From Neolewinella agarilytica (GTDB taxonomy: Bacteria; Bacteroidota; Bacteroidia; Chitinophagales; Saprospiraceae), in NCBI RefSeq assembly GCF_900110645.1, contig NZ_FOFB01000026.1, positions 1 to 64,000 on the forward strand: a DNA stretch of 64,000 nt, in the 5' to 3' direction. Shown piece by piece: positions 1-9,451 of this stretch. Made by a program: the position numbers and the translations under genes. Under the pieces are notes generated by a model that ran no database searches, was not told the DNA's origin, and was given only the letters and a program-made list of their open reading frames with translations. How positions within the stretch are numbered: the first letter of the stretch is position 1; every line of letters starts with the position of its first letter.

Positions 1-60
1 AAAGGACTCACCGTCCGTCAAGCTTATGAAGCAAAAATGAAATCTAATCCGGCAGCCTAA
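1..60 (+). CDS. C-terminal end of an unidentified gene (partial)
   Basis: Frame 1 is open from the window edge to a TAA at 58-60 and reads a basic, Ala-rich tail of 19 residues ending NPAA. The gene starts outside the window, so only its end can be seen and no family can be named. The composition looks like coding DNA of this genome, and no other start lies near. The following 160 bases carry no gene before the convergent terminator of the next one. Confidence 0.5.
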   Translation, partial: KGLTVRQAYEAKMKSNPAA

Positions 61-159
61 TCAGAAGCTACTGTCCACTTTTATGAGGAGGTCCAAAAAG
101 GTAGATTTTACCATTCTACCGTCTACCATTCAACAGACTACAAACTACAGACTAACACA

Positions 160-181
160 GGGCGCGGCCGCAGGTGCAAGG
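160..181 (-). repeat. Interspersed 20-base motif, copy 1
   Basis: Minus-strand copy of the motif TTGCACCTGCGKCCGCGCC, here with G at the variable position. It lies between the partial gene and the convergent gene, outside coding sequence. Confidence 0.7.
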
Positions 182-223
182 AAGGTTGAAGGGAGCTGTG
201 GTTTTCAGGACAAACTCCTCCAC

Positions 224-257
224 AATAAAACCCTCGACCAGTGCACTGATCGAGGGT
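224..257 (-). terminator. Rho-independent terminator
   Basis: On the minus strand a hairpin with 8-bp outer arms (ACCCTCGA / TCGAGGGT), with inner CAGTGCACTG pairing, is followed by TTTATT. It lies 33 bases past the stop of the gene at 291-1223 and closes that operon. Confidence 0.75.
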
Positions 258-290
258 ATCCAGTTATTGTAAAACAAGAGGTAGTTATTC

Positions 291-1223
291 TTACTTCTCG
301 GCGGTGGCCTTCACGACCTTCATCAGTTCCTGAACCTGAGCTTTAAGCTCATCAATTTCCTTTTGCTGTTGCAGCGTATAGAGCGTCAATTCTTCGATGG
401 TAACCATCTGCCGGTGAACGATATCAGATACTTCCATCCCGTCCTCCATTTCTGCCGCAGAGGGAATGTTCGGAAGGTGACCGTATGCCTCGATGTAGGC
501 CCGTAAGTCTGCCAGTGAGCGCAGTTCGTATTCAGGAGCAAAAACATAATCGCCCCAGTTCTGGCTCAACTGAACCCGTACTTCCTCGAAGGCTGCTTTG
601 CCGTCAACAAACATTTTATACTCATCAGTGTCAAAGCCTCCTGCGGAGTTGGTCCCGACGTAGAGGTGGTCAACGATGGCACTGCCGCGAACGTCCAGGT
701 TACGACGGGGGCTGGAGGTTCCTACCCCTACCCGACGGGTTTCTTCTGGAGTACCTTCGTCATACAGGCGAGCCGACAGAATACTCTTGTTATTAACCAG
801 GAGGGAGGTAAACTTATAGTTCGCAGTATTATAGTTCATTACAAAGTTCTTATTCTCGCTATCCCGTAATGCCATAATGTCTCCAATAGTTGTACGATAC
901 CCTATGAGTCTGCCTAGTGCCTGATTGAGACTGTCCCGGAGAACGAGTTGAGAGTTAGACGGATGATCCGAACGGAGACCAAGACCGGTAGTACCATTCT
1001 TGGTTAGCCGAAGATTGTTCCCGAACAAAATGGTAGTACCTTCTAAGCGAAGGTTACCACTGAGGTGGAGGGACTGTAATGGGCTAGTGACTCCGATGCC
1101 AACTCTTCCCGTCCGGTAAATACTATTAACGGTATTATCGGGCCCATCCCATTGTTGGGCGGAGAGGGTGGTCATACTTACTACCAGTAAGCAGGACAAT
1201 AGTAAAAAGGTATACTTTTTCAT
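291..1223 (-). CDS. Secreted tail-fibre-like surface protein, unknown function
   Basis: 310 residues from the ATG at 1223, chosen because MKKYTFLLLSCLLVVSM then forms a Sec signal peptide ending near SAQQ. A longer reading from 1265 would place 14 charged residues ahead of it. The body has short glycine-rich segments (TGRVGIGVTSP, RRVGVGTSSP) typical of Bacteroidota proteins that resemble phage tail-fibre necks. The last 60 residues are a predicted coiled coil rich in Glu, Leu and Gln, where an S74-type chaperone domain would sit in related proteins; I do not see the S74 catalytic Ser-Asp pair clearly. It is the last gene of an operon behind DUF1800 and DUF1501 genes (45-base gap) and has its own terminator. 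Function is not known; a trimeric surface fibre is an inference. Confidence 0.75.
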   Translation of the reverse strand: MKKYTFLLLSCLLVVSMTTLSAQQWDGPDNTVNSIYRTGRVGIGVTSPLQSLHLSGNLRLEGTTILFGNNLRLTKNGTTGLGLRSDHPSNSQLVLRDSLNQALGRLIGYRTTIGDIMALRDSENKNFVMNYNTANYKFTSLLVNNKSILSARLYDEGTPEETRRVGVGTSSPRRNLDVRGSAIVDHLYVGTNSAGGFDTDEYKMFVDGKAAFEEVRVQLSQNWGDYVFAPEYELRSLADLRAYIEAYGHLPNIPSAAEMEDGMEVSDIVHRQMVTIEELTLYTLQQQKEIDELKAQVQELMKVVKATAEK

Positions 1224-1268
1224 AACTGAAAATTTTTCTTTTGCTTTAGTAAGCTCCATCAGCAAGTG

Positions 1269-3206
1269 CTAGAAGGAGTTATTTGTGTTTTTGATGACCT
1301 GAAAAGCACTGGAACCCTTCTCTGTACGCACCAGAGCGAAGTAGGTCCCACCCTTCAGGCGGTTAGTATTAAGGCGGAAAGTGTAGTAATTGTCTCGGTA
1401 GAAACTGTGAGCGATGGAGAAGTCTACTACCCTTCCCTGCGAATCAACCAGTGCCATTTGCACCTTTTTCTGCTCCTCTTCCAGACGGAAGCTGACGTTC
1501 AGATGGTCGATAAAGGGGTTGGGGTAAGCTTCGAGTGCCTCCAGCTGCAGGTTTTGTCCTTTTCGATCGATCTTCAGCTGATCGAATTCGTCCTGTGGAA
1601 TAGCTACTTCGTCTGCAACAGACGCTGCAATGGCCTGCTTACTAAGCGGGGAGACGATGTCGCAATCCCCAGGGAAGATGAGCACATTACTGCCTTCAGG
1701 AGCTACAAAACCAGGTGCCAGAGTGACGTAATTACAGTCCGTGATTTCCACCAGGGGCTCATCCAATGGTAAAACTGCTCCGGCAATCGGAACGGCCATA
1801 TTGAATACGTGGGGCTGGGAGGGGTCACCCAGTCCATTACCCGTTTCCGGTAGCGGCGCACAGGTGGGATCAGCCACCTGAGTGGGTGCCACCAAATCGA
1901 TACCGCTATTTTTAAAGGGTAGGAAACCAGCAGCGGTTAAGGCGCCATCATCAGCTCCCAGCCACTTGTGCAGTAGTTCCGTAAACACTTCCCGGTAATC
2001 GTGTTGCCGGTTAAGCGGTGCTCCATTATCGAGTGTGGTCAGGTCCAGGTTCGTACCCCGGACTCCGCCATCCAGATGTTTACCGAATACCATCATGGAG
2101 CTAAGCGTTCCATGATCCGTTCCACGGTTAGCGTTTTCGGTGGCTTTCCGACCGAATTCGGAGAAGGTGACCGTCATTACCCGATCATCAATCGCCATGG
2201 CCGACAGATCGTCCTGAAAAGCTTTTACCCCTTCGGATAGCATTTCGAGAAGATTGAAATGATTGCCTTCTCCGGGGTCTGTTCCAATCTGGTTTACGTG
2301 CGTATCGAAGCCCGTCATATCCACCAGGAATATTTTGGTCTTGCTACCGCCATTAAGCAAGCGGGCGACGGTTTTCAACTGGTTGGCCAGGTAAGTATCC
2401 GGGTAGTTGGCAGCGATACTGTTTCTGCCATTATTGAAGACGCGGGATATGCGCTCGGCATATACCTCACTGTCCTTTTCAACCGCTGCAATGTATTCCA
2501 GCTTTTTGCCGTAATGAGAATCCGGAATGTTAGCAATCGGATCAAGGCCAACCTGAGAAACCAGGGTAAAGAAGCCTGCAGGATCCTGACCACTAAGGTT
2601 AATCGCCAGTGCATGCTCTTCCAGCGAGTGGAAGCCAAGCGAGGGTTTCTTATTACCCAGCTGGATACCCACGGGATCAGGCATGATCGGTGAAGGCGTA
2701 CCAATTGCTTCCGGATAATTGTATTTCAGGTAGCGGCCCATCCAGCCGTCAGGGATACTGAAGTTAGCCGGTTGGCCGTCTCCACCCGTCAGCATCAGGT
2801 CTGTAGACTTGAAGTGAGACCTGTTGTGCGTTGGGTAGCCAACGCCTTGAATGATGGTCGCTTTGCCCTGGTCGTAGAGGCTTTTGATTGCCGTCATACC
2901 GGGGTTTAAGCCAATCTGATCAGCGGCAGGCAAAGTAGAATCCAGCGTAATGTAAGCCCCGGGGCCTGTTTGCGGCACCTTGATCGTCGGCCGTAAGCCA
3001 GCATATGTATCGTAGCTCGCAATAGGAATAATGGTATTAAGCCCGTCATTACCGCCCCGCATTTGAATAACGACCAGGCAACGGTTTTGAACGTCTCCAC
3101 AATCCAGCGCCTGCAACAGACCCAAAGATTCAAAGGCTTTTACCGGCACCGCGTTCAGCAACAAAGGGACGGGTGCAGCAAGTTTGAGAAAATTTCTCCT
3201 TTTCAT
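1269..3206 (-). CDS. DUF1501 protein with Tat signal and T9SS sorting domain
   Basis: 645 residues from the ATG at 3206. The start was chosen because KRRNFLKLAAPVPLLLNA is a twin-arginine signal, a hallmark of DUF1501 proteins; upstream codons to 3314 overlap the preceding gene. DUF1501 proteins belong to the alkaline-phosphatase/sulfatase-like superfamily. The motifs RGGNDGLNT, HNRSHFKSTD, FDTHVNQ and TFSEFGRKATEN...DHG are present and are the conserved family blocks. The last 85 residues (YPNPFIDHLNV...GGTYFALV) are a T9SS type A sorting domain, so the product should be exported and surface-attached or released. It follows the DUF1800 gene by 16 bases, and the pair is conserved in many Bacteroidota and Planctomycetota. 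Substrate unknown. Confidence 0.9.
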   Translation of the reverse strand: MKRRNFLKLAAPVPLLLNAVPVKAFESLGLLQALDCGDVQNRCLVVIQMRGGNDGLNTIIPIASYDTYAGLRPTIKVPQTGPGAYITLDSTLPAADQIGLNPGMTAIKSLYDQGKATIIQGVGYPTHNRSHFKSTDLMLTGGDGQPANFSIPDGWMGRYLKYNYPEAIGTPSPIMPDPVGIQLGNKKPSLGFHSLEEHALAINLSGQDPAGFFTLVSQVGLDPIANIPDSHYGKKLEYIAAVEKDSEVYAERISRVFNNGRNSIAANYPDTYLANQLKTVARLLNGGSKTKIFLVDMTGFDTHVNQIGTDPGEGNHFNLLEMLSEGVKAFQDDLSAMAIDDRVMTVTFSEFGRKATENANRGTDHGTLSSMMVFGKHLDGGVRGTNLDLTTLDNGAPLNRQHDYREVFTELLHKWLGADDGALTAAGFLPFKNSGIDLVAPTQVADPTCAPLPETGNGLGDPSQPHVFNMAVPIAGAVLPLDEPLVEITDCNYVTLAPGFVAPEGSNVLIFPGDCDIVSPLSKQAIAASVADEVAIPQDEFDQLKIDRKGQNLQLEALEAYPNPFIDHLNVSFRLEEEQKKVQMALVDSQGRVVDFSIAHSFYRDNYYTFRLNTNRLKGGTYFALVRTEKGSSAFQVIKNTNNSF

Positions 3207-3222
3207 GTTTTTTTCTTTTGGG

Positions 3223-4851
3223 CTAGAGCAATTGGAATTCAGGTGCACGCAGTAGTACCTGGATGAGTTGATCGATCGGGATGCGTACGTCCGCGTCTGA
3301 TCCGCCCGCTTCATATGTTTCCCATTCTATTCTCCAGTTGATGGCACTGAGCCCTTCCAGAAAAATATCATGCAGGAAATAACCTCGTCGGTTGCCAGAT
3401 GGCGCCTCTGGAAAAAGGTAGGGCAATAATTCATCCATGATGACGCCTGCTTGTTTCGGCGACGATATTTCACTCTCCAGATAAGCAACACTGTCGAGCT
3501 TAACGCCACCAAGCGAACCAGGTGAAAGTACCCTGCGGCCCGTTACCAGCATCTCTCCTAGCTTGTAACGGGAGACGATAGTGCTGGAGACAAACCAACT
3601 CTTATCGTAGGTTGGGTCCTGATAATAGGCCTGATAGCCAGCTACGGAGTCGGGGGCAAATATTTCCAGTCCGGAGGCCTGTAAGTAAACGTTTCTTATC
3701 CCCCCCAGCCAGAAGTTCCTGTAAAAACTGGTCGGGTCCGTAACCTGATCGGGTAGATCTACTTTGAAAAAACTAACCGAGTGGCAAAGCAGATCCAGAG
3801 GAGATTTAATGATACTCCCGATGGTTTCATCTGCCCCGTCAGCATCATCTAAATCAAAAAAGTGCTCGCTATGCAACAGCTGTCGCAGCACTGGCATCAT
3901 TTCAAAGTTGTTGGCGATAAAAGTATCGGCCAGTGGCTCGATAATGTCCTGTTCAACTTCTGCCGTAATGGTGGGCCGTACGAAGAAGCGATACATCCGC
4001 CGGCAGAAGAACCTTGCTGTTTCCCGCTTGGCGAATACCATATCCACGAAGTCGTTTAACTCACCGAGCATTCCTGCCTGGTTAGTTGCACCAGTGATTG
4101 TCTGCCCGTCAAAAGCTGCGCTGAATGTCTTATCTCCCAGGCTATGATAATTGAAAAGAGCCCGACCGCTGTGGATACCTGTATCAGGATCGATGTAGGC
4201 ACTCGTTCTTGGCGCGACTTTAAAGCCGGAGAAAACCCGGGCGGCCTGGATGACGTCATCCTCCGTATAATTCGCTGCTCCAGATAGATTTTCTTTGCCT
4301 ATGGTAAAGAGTTCCAGGAACTCACGTCCGTAGTTTTCATTTTGAGATGCCCGGGTGCTGAGGTTGTTGTCGAGATAAATCAACATATGATTGTTGAGGG
4401 TCATCTTGACGGCAAAATCCCGGAAATTACCCATAGCGAAGTGACGCAACAGAGACAGATAGTCAAAGAAGTTTTCACCATGCCGGGCGGCACCTTTGGT
4501 ATGACTCGTAGTAAAGGTGTTATGAAGAAACAGCATCATCCGGTGATTGACGGTCTCATCCTGAATAGCTTCATTAAACCACCAACCACAGATGTAATGC
4601 CGCCCGGATCCCCGGGGGCTGGCAGCTGTATTATCCACCACGCCAATCCACTCTTGTCCGGTATTAGGATCAATCGGCGCGGGAACCGTCAATGGCAACG
4701 GAGCTTGTAATAAAACGTCGAGGGCATCCGACGTGGGCATCCCCGTAAGTAGGTCTATTTGCCAACGGGTATACCGTAAACATGACCTACGAAGCAGGTG
4801 AGCTGCTAAGCGAGCATTTAGTGTCCCATTATAGGGACTGATAGAAGCCAT
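3223..4851 (-). CDS. DUF1800 family protein
   Basis: 542 residues, about the usual family length. It opens with SPYNGTLNARLAAHLLRRSC, close to the canonical DUF1800 opening (A-x-HLLRR-xx-FG), and carries ARELLELFTIG-like (NYGREFLELFTIGKEN), AARVFSGFK and AQHLLHSEHFF-type segments of the family. No signal peptide is evident. DUF1800 proteins are encoded next to DUF1501 proteins and their role is unknown. It is first in the operon 4851-291. A second DUF1800 gene occurs at 59434-61029. I found no convincing promoter box in the 400 bases upstream. Confidence 0.9.
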   Translation of the reverse strand: MASISPYNGTLNARLAAHLLRRSCLRYTRWQIDLLTGMPTSDALDVLLQAPLPLTVPAPIDPNTGQEWIGVVDNTAASPRGSGRHYICGWWFNEAIQDETVNHRMMLFLHNTFTTSHTKGAARHGENFFDYLSLLRHFAMGNFRDFAVKMTLNNHMLIYLDNNLSTRASQNENYGREFLELFTIGKENLSGAANYTEDDVIQAARVFSGFKVAPRTSAYIDPDTGIHSGRALFNYHSLGDKTFSAAFDGQTITGATNQAGMLGELNDFVDMVFAKRETARFFCRRMYRFFVRPTITAEVEQDIIEPLADTFIANNFEMMPVLRQLLHSEHFFDLDDADGADETIGSIIKSPLDLLCHSVSFFKVDLPDQVTDPTSFYRNFWLGGIRNVYLQASGLEIFAPDSVAGYQAYYQDPTYDKSWFVSSTIVSRYKLGEMLVTGRRVLSPGSLGGVKLDSVAYLESEISSPKQAGVIMDELLPYLFPEAPSGNRRGYFLHDIFLEGLSAINWRIEWETYEAGGSDADVRIPIDQLIQVLLRAPEFQLL

Positions 4852-5285
4852 AGAGTAGTTTTTTTTAACGGATGATTGAAGTGGTGCAAACTAAAACTCA
4901 ATAGAATTGAAGGAAAAACCTTGACACTGGACATACCTGTAATTACAATTTACCGTAAGGCCGTTTAAGCCTGAGTAAATTCCATACGAGTTCGTCCGGT
5001 CATTTCGGGGTCTGAAGAAAAAAATAAAAACAAGACTACCTGAGGTCAGATAGCTAGCTTATGAACACTTAGTTTACACGAATAATGCAGGTTTACTTTT
5101 ATGTGTAGAAATGAGAGAACTATTAAACAGACACTCAAAATCAACTAATGCTGATCTGAACGGTGGCGTAATATAGTACGCCTTTTCATTTTTTAAGAAA
5201 ATAAAAGAGGGTGACAAGCACATTTTTAAAAAAAGCCCAGGGACAATTGCCTGACGCGAAGAATAAAACCTGAAACAGATAGCCC
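4852..5285. other. Intergenic region without recognisable gene
   Basis: 434 AT-rich bases between the DUF1800 start and the stop of the OmpA-domain gene. The longest reading frame here (5074-5289, minus strand) has no start context and no protein-like composition. The promoter of the DUF1800 operon should lie here, but I cannot place it. Confidence 0.5.
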
Positions 5286-5711
5286 TCAAATTACCACCCG
5301 GCGAAAAATAATGTCCACCCGGCGGTTACTCAGTTTCCCTTTCCAGGTGGCGTTATCAAAACTCGGCGAATCCTCGCCGAGTGGTAACAAATGTATCGCT
5401 CCTTCCGGTACGGGATAGGCAATAAGCCGTTCTTTCACGGAGCGGGTCCGGTAGTCCGATAAGCGAAGATTATAGTCTCGATTCCCGATATCATCAGTAT
5501 GCCCCTGCACCTCTACTTCGTAGCCTTTAATATCAGGGATACCATCCAGAAAATCCCGCAGGCGGGTCGCCTGCTCCTGATCGATATAGTAGCTTCCGCC
5601 TCCGAAGAAGATGCTGATCTGATAGTCCTGATCCGTTGGGGAAATGGTGTTTTGGGCCTGGGCGCAAACGCAGGTGCAAAGGAACGTCAAGAAGAGCAAG
5701 GTGCGAAGCAT
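5286..5711 (-). CDS. Small OmpA-domain periplasmic protein
   Basis: 141 residues from the ATG at 5711, which gives a clean Sec signal (MLRTLLFLTFLCTCVCAQAQ); the frame is open to 5741 but adds ten polar residues. The mature part is almost only an OmpA C-terminal, peptidoglycan-binding domain. YEVEVQGHTDDIGNRDYN is the family motif (G-HTD-x-G-x-x-x-YN), followed by LSDYRTRSVKERL and a final NRRVDIIF. There is no beta-barrel domain, so it is more like a free peptidoglycan-binding periplasmic protein. The interspersed 20-base motif is built into the end of the signal peptide (CTCVCAQ). It is monocistronic by spacing. Confidence 0.85.
   Translation of the reverse strand: MLRTLLFLTFLCTCVCAQAQNTISPTDQDYQISIFFGGGSYYIDQEQATRLRDFLDGIPDIKGYEVEVQGHTDDIGNRDYNLRLSDYRTRSVKERLIAYPVPEGAIHLLPLGEDSPSFDNATWKGKLSNRRVDIIFRRVVI
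5660..5682 (-). repeat. Interspersed 20-base motif, copy 2 (inside a gene)
   Basis: Copy with TTT at the variable centre (GCACCTGCGTTTGCGCCC on the minus strand). It is read in the signal peptide of the OmpA-domain protein as CTCVCAQ. Confidence 0.65.
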
Positions 5712-6066
5712 AGGTTTCAATTGGTTAGCTAAGTCAATCAACTAAAACAACCCCCTAAAAGTTGGATGCTTCTGACAATCAGCCCGTTAAAGTCAAATGC
5801 AGCTACACAACGAAGGCTTTTTTGAAGAAAATGGCAGAAGTAAAAAAATAGAATCGTTTGGCCGGGGCCCTCTCAGGTCCCTTGAGCCGAATTGTAAGGA
5901 CCTTATAGCGTCGCGAAGCGACCTGCATTCAACCACTGCTAAAGTTTTGTTAACAACCCAAAAAAGGCGCTAAACAGCTCTTCAGCTGGTTTTTTCACCC
6001 ACGCTGCTTACTCCGTTTAAAGAAAGGGATGTTAGGTCTACCACCCCTTGCTCCTCGTCCCTTCTT

Positions 6067-6088
6067 CTGCACCTGCGTGTAGCGCCCC
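6067..6088 (+). repeat. Interspersed 20-base motif, copy 3
   Basis: Plus-strand copy, CTGCACCTGCGTGTAGCGCC, with two differences from the consensus; intergenic. Confidence 0.6.
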
Positions 6089-6127
6089 AAAACCTCGCAA
6101 CCCCGTATAAACACGAGCCTACAGGGC

Positions 6128-6157
6128 AAAAAAAAGCCCGAGCGCGAAGCGCTCAGG
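6128..6157 (-). terminator. Rho-independent terminator
   Basis: On the minus strand a 10-bp stem (GCCTGAGCGC / GCGCTCGGGC, one G-U pair) with a three-base loop is followed by eight T. It stands about 115 bases after the stop of the large secreted protein at 6273-9251. Confidence 0.85.
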
Positions 6158-6272
6158 CACAAACAATCATAATCTCATGAAAAAAAAGACGACCTAAAAA
6201 AGTTCTTTGCCGGGTGTAAAAACCACGACTATATTTTTATAACATCCTAACGCTCAATTCGGTTGGGATATT

Positions 6273-9251
6273 TTAGTTTATGACGATCCGGCCAGCTCCT
6301 GTCTTATATCCACCGCCGGTTACTTCATAGAAGTAAGTGCCCGCGGGAATGGAGGGCCGAATGAGCTCAAATTGATTCCCGTTGAAGTGTTGCTGAAAGA
6401 CCTTGCGGCCAGCAGCGTCAAAGAGAGAAAAATTGAACTTCGTATTTGGTGCTTCCCAGCCCGTGATGCGTACCGTTGTACGATCACTTAGTGGATTAGG
6501 ACTCACCGTTATGGCAACACCGGTTGCTTCTGGCAAGTTGCGGTCAGAGCTGAGCAGACAGTTCTCGCTGAGGAGATCGTCACACCCAACCACGTGGCGC
6601 ACTTCTTGAGCGAAGGCCGGCGACTGGTAGTCAAAATAAACGGCAGCACGATTTCTGATTACGGTACCCGTTATATTATTCGGTTTTTGGGACAGTCGGT
6701 ATGAGACATAGCCCGATCGGGTAACCGCGTCAGCTTCCCCCGTGCCGCCGCCTGAAAAAATTCGGATTGAATCAAACGTGATCTTCAGGATGCCGCCCTG
6801 GTAAAGGACGAAATCATAGGGATGACTCGAGGCCCCCATCTCCAGGCTGTTGAATTCCAACTGCTCGGGTAAGGTGTCTCGGATGACCACGCGTTCAAAA
6901 GTGTTGTTGTCTGGTATAGCGAAGAATACGGTGTATTCAATGTCAGTTTTGGGGATTATAATTGAGTCCTGATAGCCACGGGGGTAGGCCGTCAGTTGAA
7001 TAGGGGCGCTATCATCCAGAGCAACAACTTCTTGGGTTAAAATGTCAAGGAAAAGATCTCCGTCGTTATCGGAGAACTGGGCAACGAAGCCCGTTGTGAA
7101 AGCACTGCTGCCTTCGGTTTGGCATCCTTCCACTACTGCTGTAGGAAAAAGGCTGCCGGGGTGCCCCTCCGATTGTTCGGCGATGAGGCGGTAGGTACTG
7201 ACGTCTCCCTCGGGGAGGTTGACGTTTACTTCGATTGATTCATCCACATCGAGCATGAAATCTCCACGCGTGTTGAGGATGATGTCTTCCACCACAACGT
7301 AGCTGTTGGTGGTCGTCATGGGGCCGGAACCGGCGTTAGTGATGGTGAAGGAAATTCCTTCGAGCCGGTCACAACGGCTGGTTACGACGATGCTGGAGCG
7401 GTCCCAATCATCACTTACCGGAGCGCAGTTGAGGATCGGGAAGATCGTTGCCTGGCTGCTCAGGGCCTGCCCTTCCGTGATGTCGCTGCAAGCGACGCGG
7501 GCGGTCAGGGTGATGGTGCCTTCCGTACCCGGGGCGAGGTCACCGACGTCGAAGACCAGTTCCTGTCCGTCCTGGTTGGCCGGCGCGGGGCTGGCGTTGA
7601 GGAAAGTCAGATGTTCGTCGAGGGTAAGTTCGACGCTGGCCCCGGTGGCGATGTCCGACCCGGAGTTACCGTAATTGATCGTTATCAATTGGGTATCACA
7701 CTGGATGGCGGGGGTGGCGCTGAGGGCTACTTCCAGCAACGGACAGTCAATGGCGGGTTGAAGCGCAAAATCATGGAAGTTACTGTCGTAAGGAGCCGTG
7801 AGATCAACCGTTAGCGGGTCAGGTTCACAGAGGTTCCAACGGTCATTCTTGCGCAGCAGACTCAGTTCGTATTCTCCGCGGTCTACCCGCAGGTCATAGT
7901 TGCCGAGTGAGTCGGTACTGCCAAAGAAGGTGGCCGTTTCGCTTTCTGCCTGTATCAGCCAGCCGGCAAGCCCGAGGTCACCTTCCTGGAAGGGGCCACA
8001 GTCATTGTCCGCCGGGTAGTAGACCTTTCCCCGGAGGTAGTTGGTCTGCAGGTCACCGAGGTCATCCGTTTTGAACAGCGTCATTTCGTTGCCCAGTACG
8101 CCGGAGATTCTTGAGGTATAAGCGGCCAGCGCATAACCACCGTCAGTGGTTGGTGCGAGGGATTCGCCGATATCCGTAGATTCTTCGTCGCCAAGGCGGC
8201 GCTGCCAGATCGGTTGGCCGTCGGTAGCGTTTACCTTCAGCATCAATACGTCAAAGTTGGCGGCTCCGGGAGTTGTTTGACCAACGGCGACGAGGCTTTC
8301 ACCACCGTCTTCTTCGATCACGCCGTTCAGTTCATCGTCGAACGTAGAAGCGTCAAATTCCCGGTACCATAGCTGCTCTCCGTTGAGATCAGTTTTGCCG
8401 ATTAAGGCTTTATTGAAATTATTCGTAGAACCGACGAAAACCAGGTTGTCGTCAGAAGTGCGAATGATATCTTCTATTTGTTCATTCTCGGTGTCCGTGC
8501 CGAAGGTGCGCGACCAGGTCGGCGTTCCGTCAGCGGAAAGTCCGTAAAGAGCGATGTCGAAATCAACCCGTCTTGGATCTTCCACGTTAGCGCCGACGAT
8601 GAAGTCACCCGCAGGGGTTACAATCGTACCAACGCCTTCGTTGTTACCTTCTCCGCCAAGGAGTGTGCGCCAGACTAACTGCCCTTCGTCATCAATTCTG
8701 ATGACCAGGATGTCATTGCCAGTACCGTCTTCTTTTTTCCGGTAACCGGTAAGGAGATAACCTCCGTCCGGTATGCGGATAATTTGGCGGCCGCGCTCAT
8801 CAATACCTCCTTCGCCGTAGGAACGGCTGAAGACCAGGTCTCCTTTGCGACTAAGCTTTAGGAGATAAGTCTCATCCGGAGAGTCAACGGTTTCCTGCCG
8901 GTGCCCGATAATGAAGAAGCCACCATCTGGCGTCTCGATCACATCTTCTCCCTGCTCAATGAAGCCTTCGTCGTAGCGACGAGACCAAACAAGTGTACCG
9001 TCAACATCGGTGCGGACTACAAAAATGTCAAAGTCATTGTCGTCCCCCAATTCACCCTGCGAACTGCCCACCTCGGCATAACCGTGGTCGTTAGTTTGCA
9101 GTACTGCCCGACCGAAGTCTTGCTTGGGACCGCCAAACGATTTTTCAAAACCCTGACCACTTACGGTAAAACAGAGACAAAGCAAGGCCAGAGCCAGTAC
9201 CGCGCGGCGGCACCGACGACCAAAGGCCATAACTGTGGGTCGCTGTTTCAT
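6273..9251 (-). CDS. Large secreted beta-propeller-like protein with T9SS sorting domain
   Basis: 992 residues from the ATG at 9251. The frame is open to 9368, but only the internal Met gives the signal-like CRRAVLALALLCLCFTVSGQ. Residues about 25-400 contain around eight repeats of the kind DGGYLLTGYRKKEDGTGND-I-V-R-D-G-W, the delta-60/WD40-like repeat used in secreted Bacteroidota propellers. A short Cna-B-like segment follows (GKVYYPADNDCG...WLIQAES), then a DUF11/CARDB-like segment (NYGNSGSDIATGASVELTL). The last 80 residues (VSPNPLSDRTTVRI...PAGTYFYEV) are a T9SS type A sorting domain. The predicted product is a large surface or secreted adhesin-like protein with no enzymatic motif visible. 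It stands alone with its own terminator. Confidence 0.85.
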   Translation of the reverse strand: MKQRPTVMAFGRRCRRAVLALALLCLCFTVSGQGFEKSFGGPKQDFGRAVLQTNDHGYAEVGSSQGELGDDNDFDIFVVRTDVDGTLVWSRRYDEGFIEQGEDVIETPDGGFFIIGHRQETVDSPDETYLLKLSRKGDLVFSRSYGEGGIDERGRQIIRIPDGGYLLTGYRKKEDGTGNDILVIRIDDEGQLVWRTLLGGEGNNEGVGTIVTPAGDFIVGANVEDPRRVDFDIALYGLSADGTPTWSRTFGTDTENEQIEDIIRTSDDNLVFVGSTNNFNKALIGKTDLNGEQLWYREFDASTFDDELNGVIEEDGGESLVAVGQTTPGAANFDVLMLKVNATDGQPIWQRRLGDEESTDIGESLAPTTDGGYALAAYTSRISGVLGNEMTLFKTDDLGDLQTNYLRGKVYYPADNDCGPFQEGDLGLAGWLIQAESETATFFGSTDSLGNYDLRVDRGEYELSLLRKNDRWNLCEPDPLTVDLTAPYDSNFHDFALQPAIDCPLLEVALSATPAIQCDTQLITINYGNSGSDIATGASVELTLDEHLTFLNASPAPANQDGQELVFDVGDLAPGTEGTITLTARVACSDITEGQALSSQATIFPILNCAPVSDDWDRSSIVVTSRCDRLEGISFTITNAGSGPMTTTNSYVVVEDIILNTRGDFMLDVDESIEVNVNLPEGDVSTYRLIAEQSEGHPGSLFPTAVVEGCQTEGSSAFTTGFVAQFSDNDGDLFLDILTQEVVALDDSAPIQLTAYPRGYQDSIIIPKTDIEYTVFFAIPDNNTFERVVIRDTLPEQLEFNSLEMGASSHPYDFVLYQGGILKITFDSIRIFSGGGTGEADAVTRSGYVSYRLSQKPNNITGTVIRNRAAVYFDYQSPAFAQEVRHVVGCDDLLSENCLLSSDRNLPEATGVAITVSPNPLSDRTTVRITGWEAPNTKFNFSLFDAAGRKVFQQHFNGNQFELIRPSIPAGTYFYEVTGGGYKTGAGRIVIN

Positions 9252-9451
9252 TAGAAGTATTTTCAGGTCGCTATCCGTTGATTGCCTTACAAAGGTGGGG
9301 CGGCAAAGCGCCCTCACCAAGAACACTATCAGCGGTTTGTTGAAAAAAATAGCGTATTTTTGTTTCATGTCAGAACACCTTTTTTTGCCTCAAAGCCTTA
9401 TAAATACTGGTCAAAATAAAGTAACGATCCTGAAAAATTTGTTGAACAAAC

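Larger units (their letters stand above)
5712..6272. other. Intergenic region with motif copy and terminator
   Basis: 561 bases with no gene I can support. It holds a small GTCGC-GAA-GCGAC hairpin near 5908, the interspersed motif at 6067 and the terminator at 6128-6157 that serves the gene to its right. Confidence 0.5.

Noticed and set aside
5074-5289. 71-residue minus-strand frame in the spacer before the OmpA-domain gene
   Set aside because: No start context, odd composition, and it ends inside the neighbouring gene's stop region.
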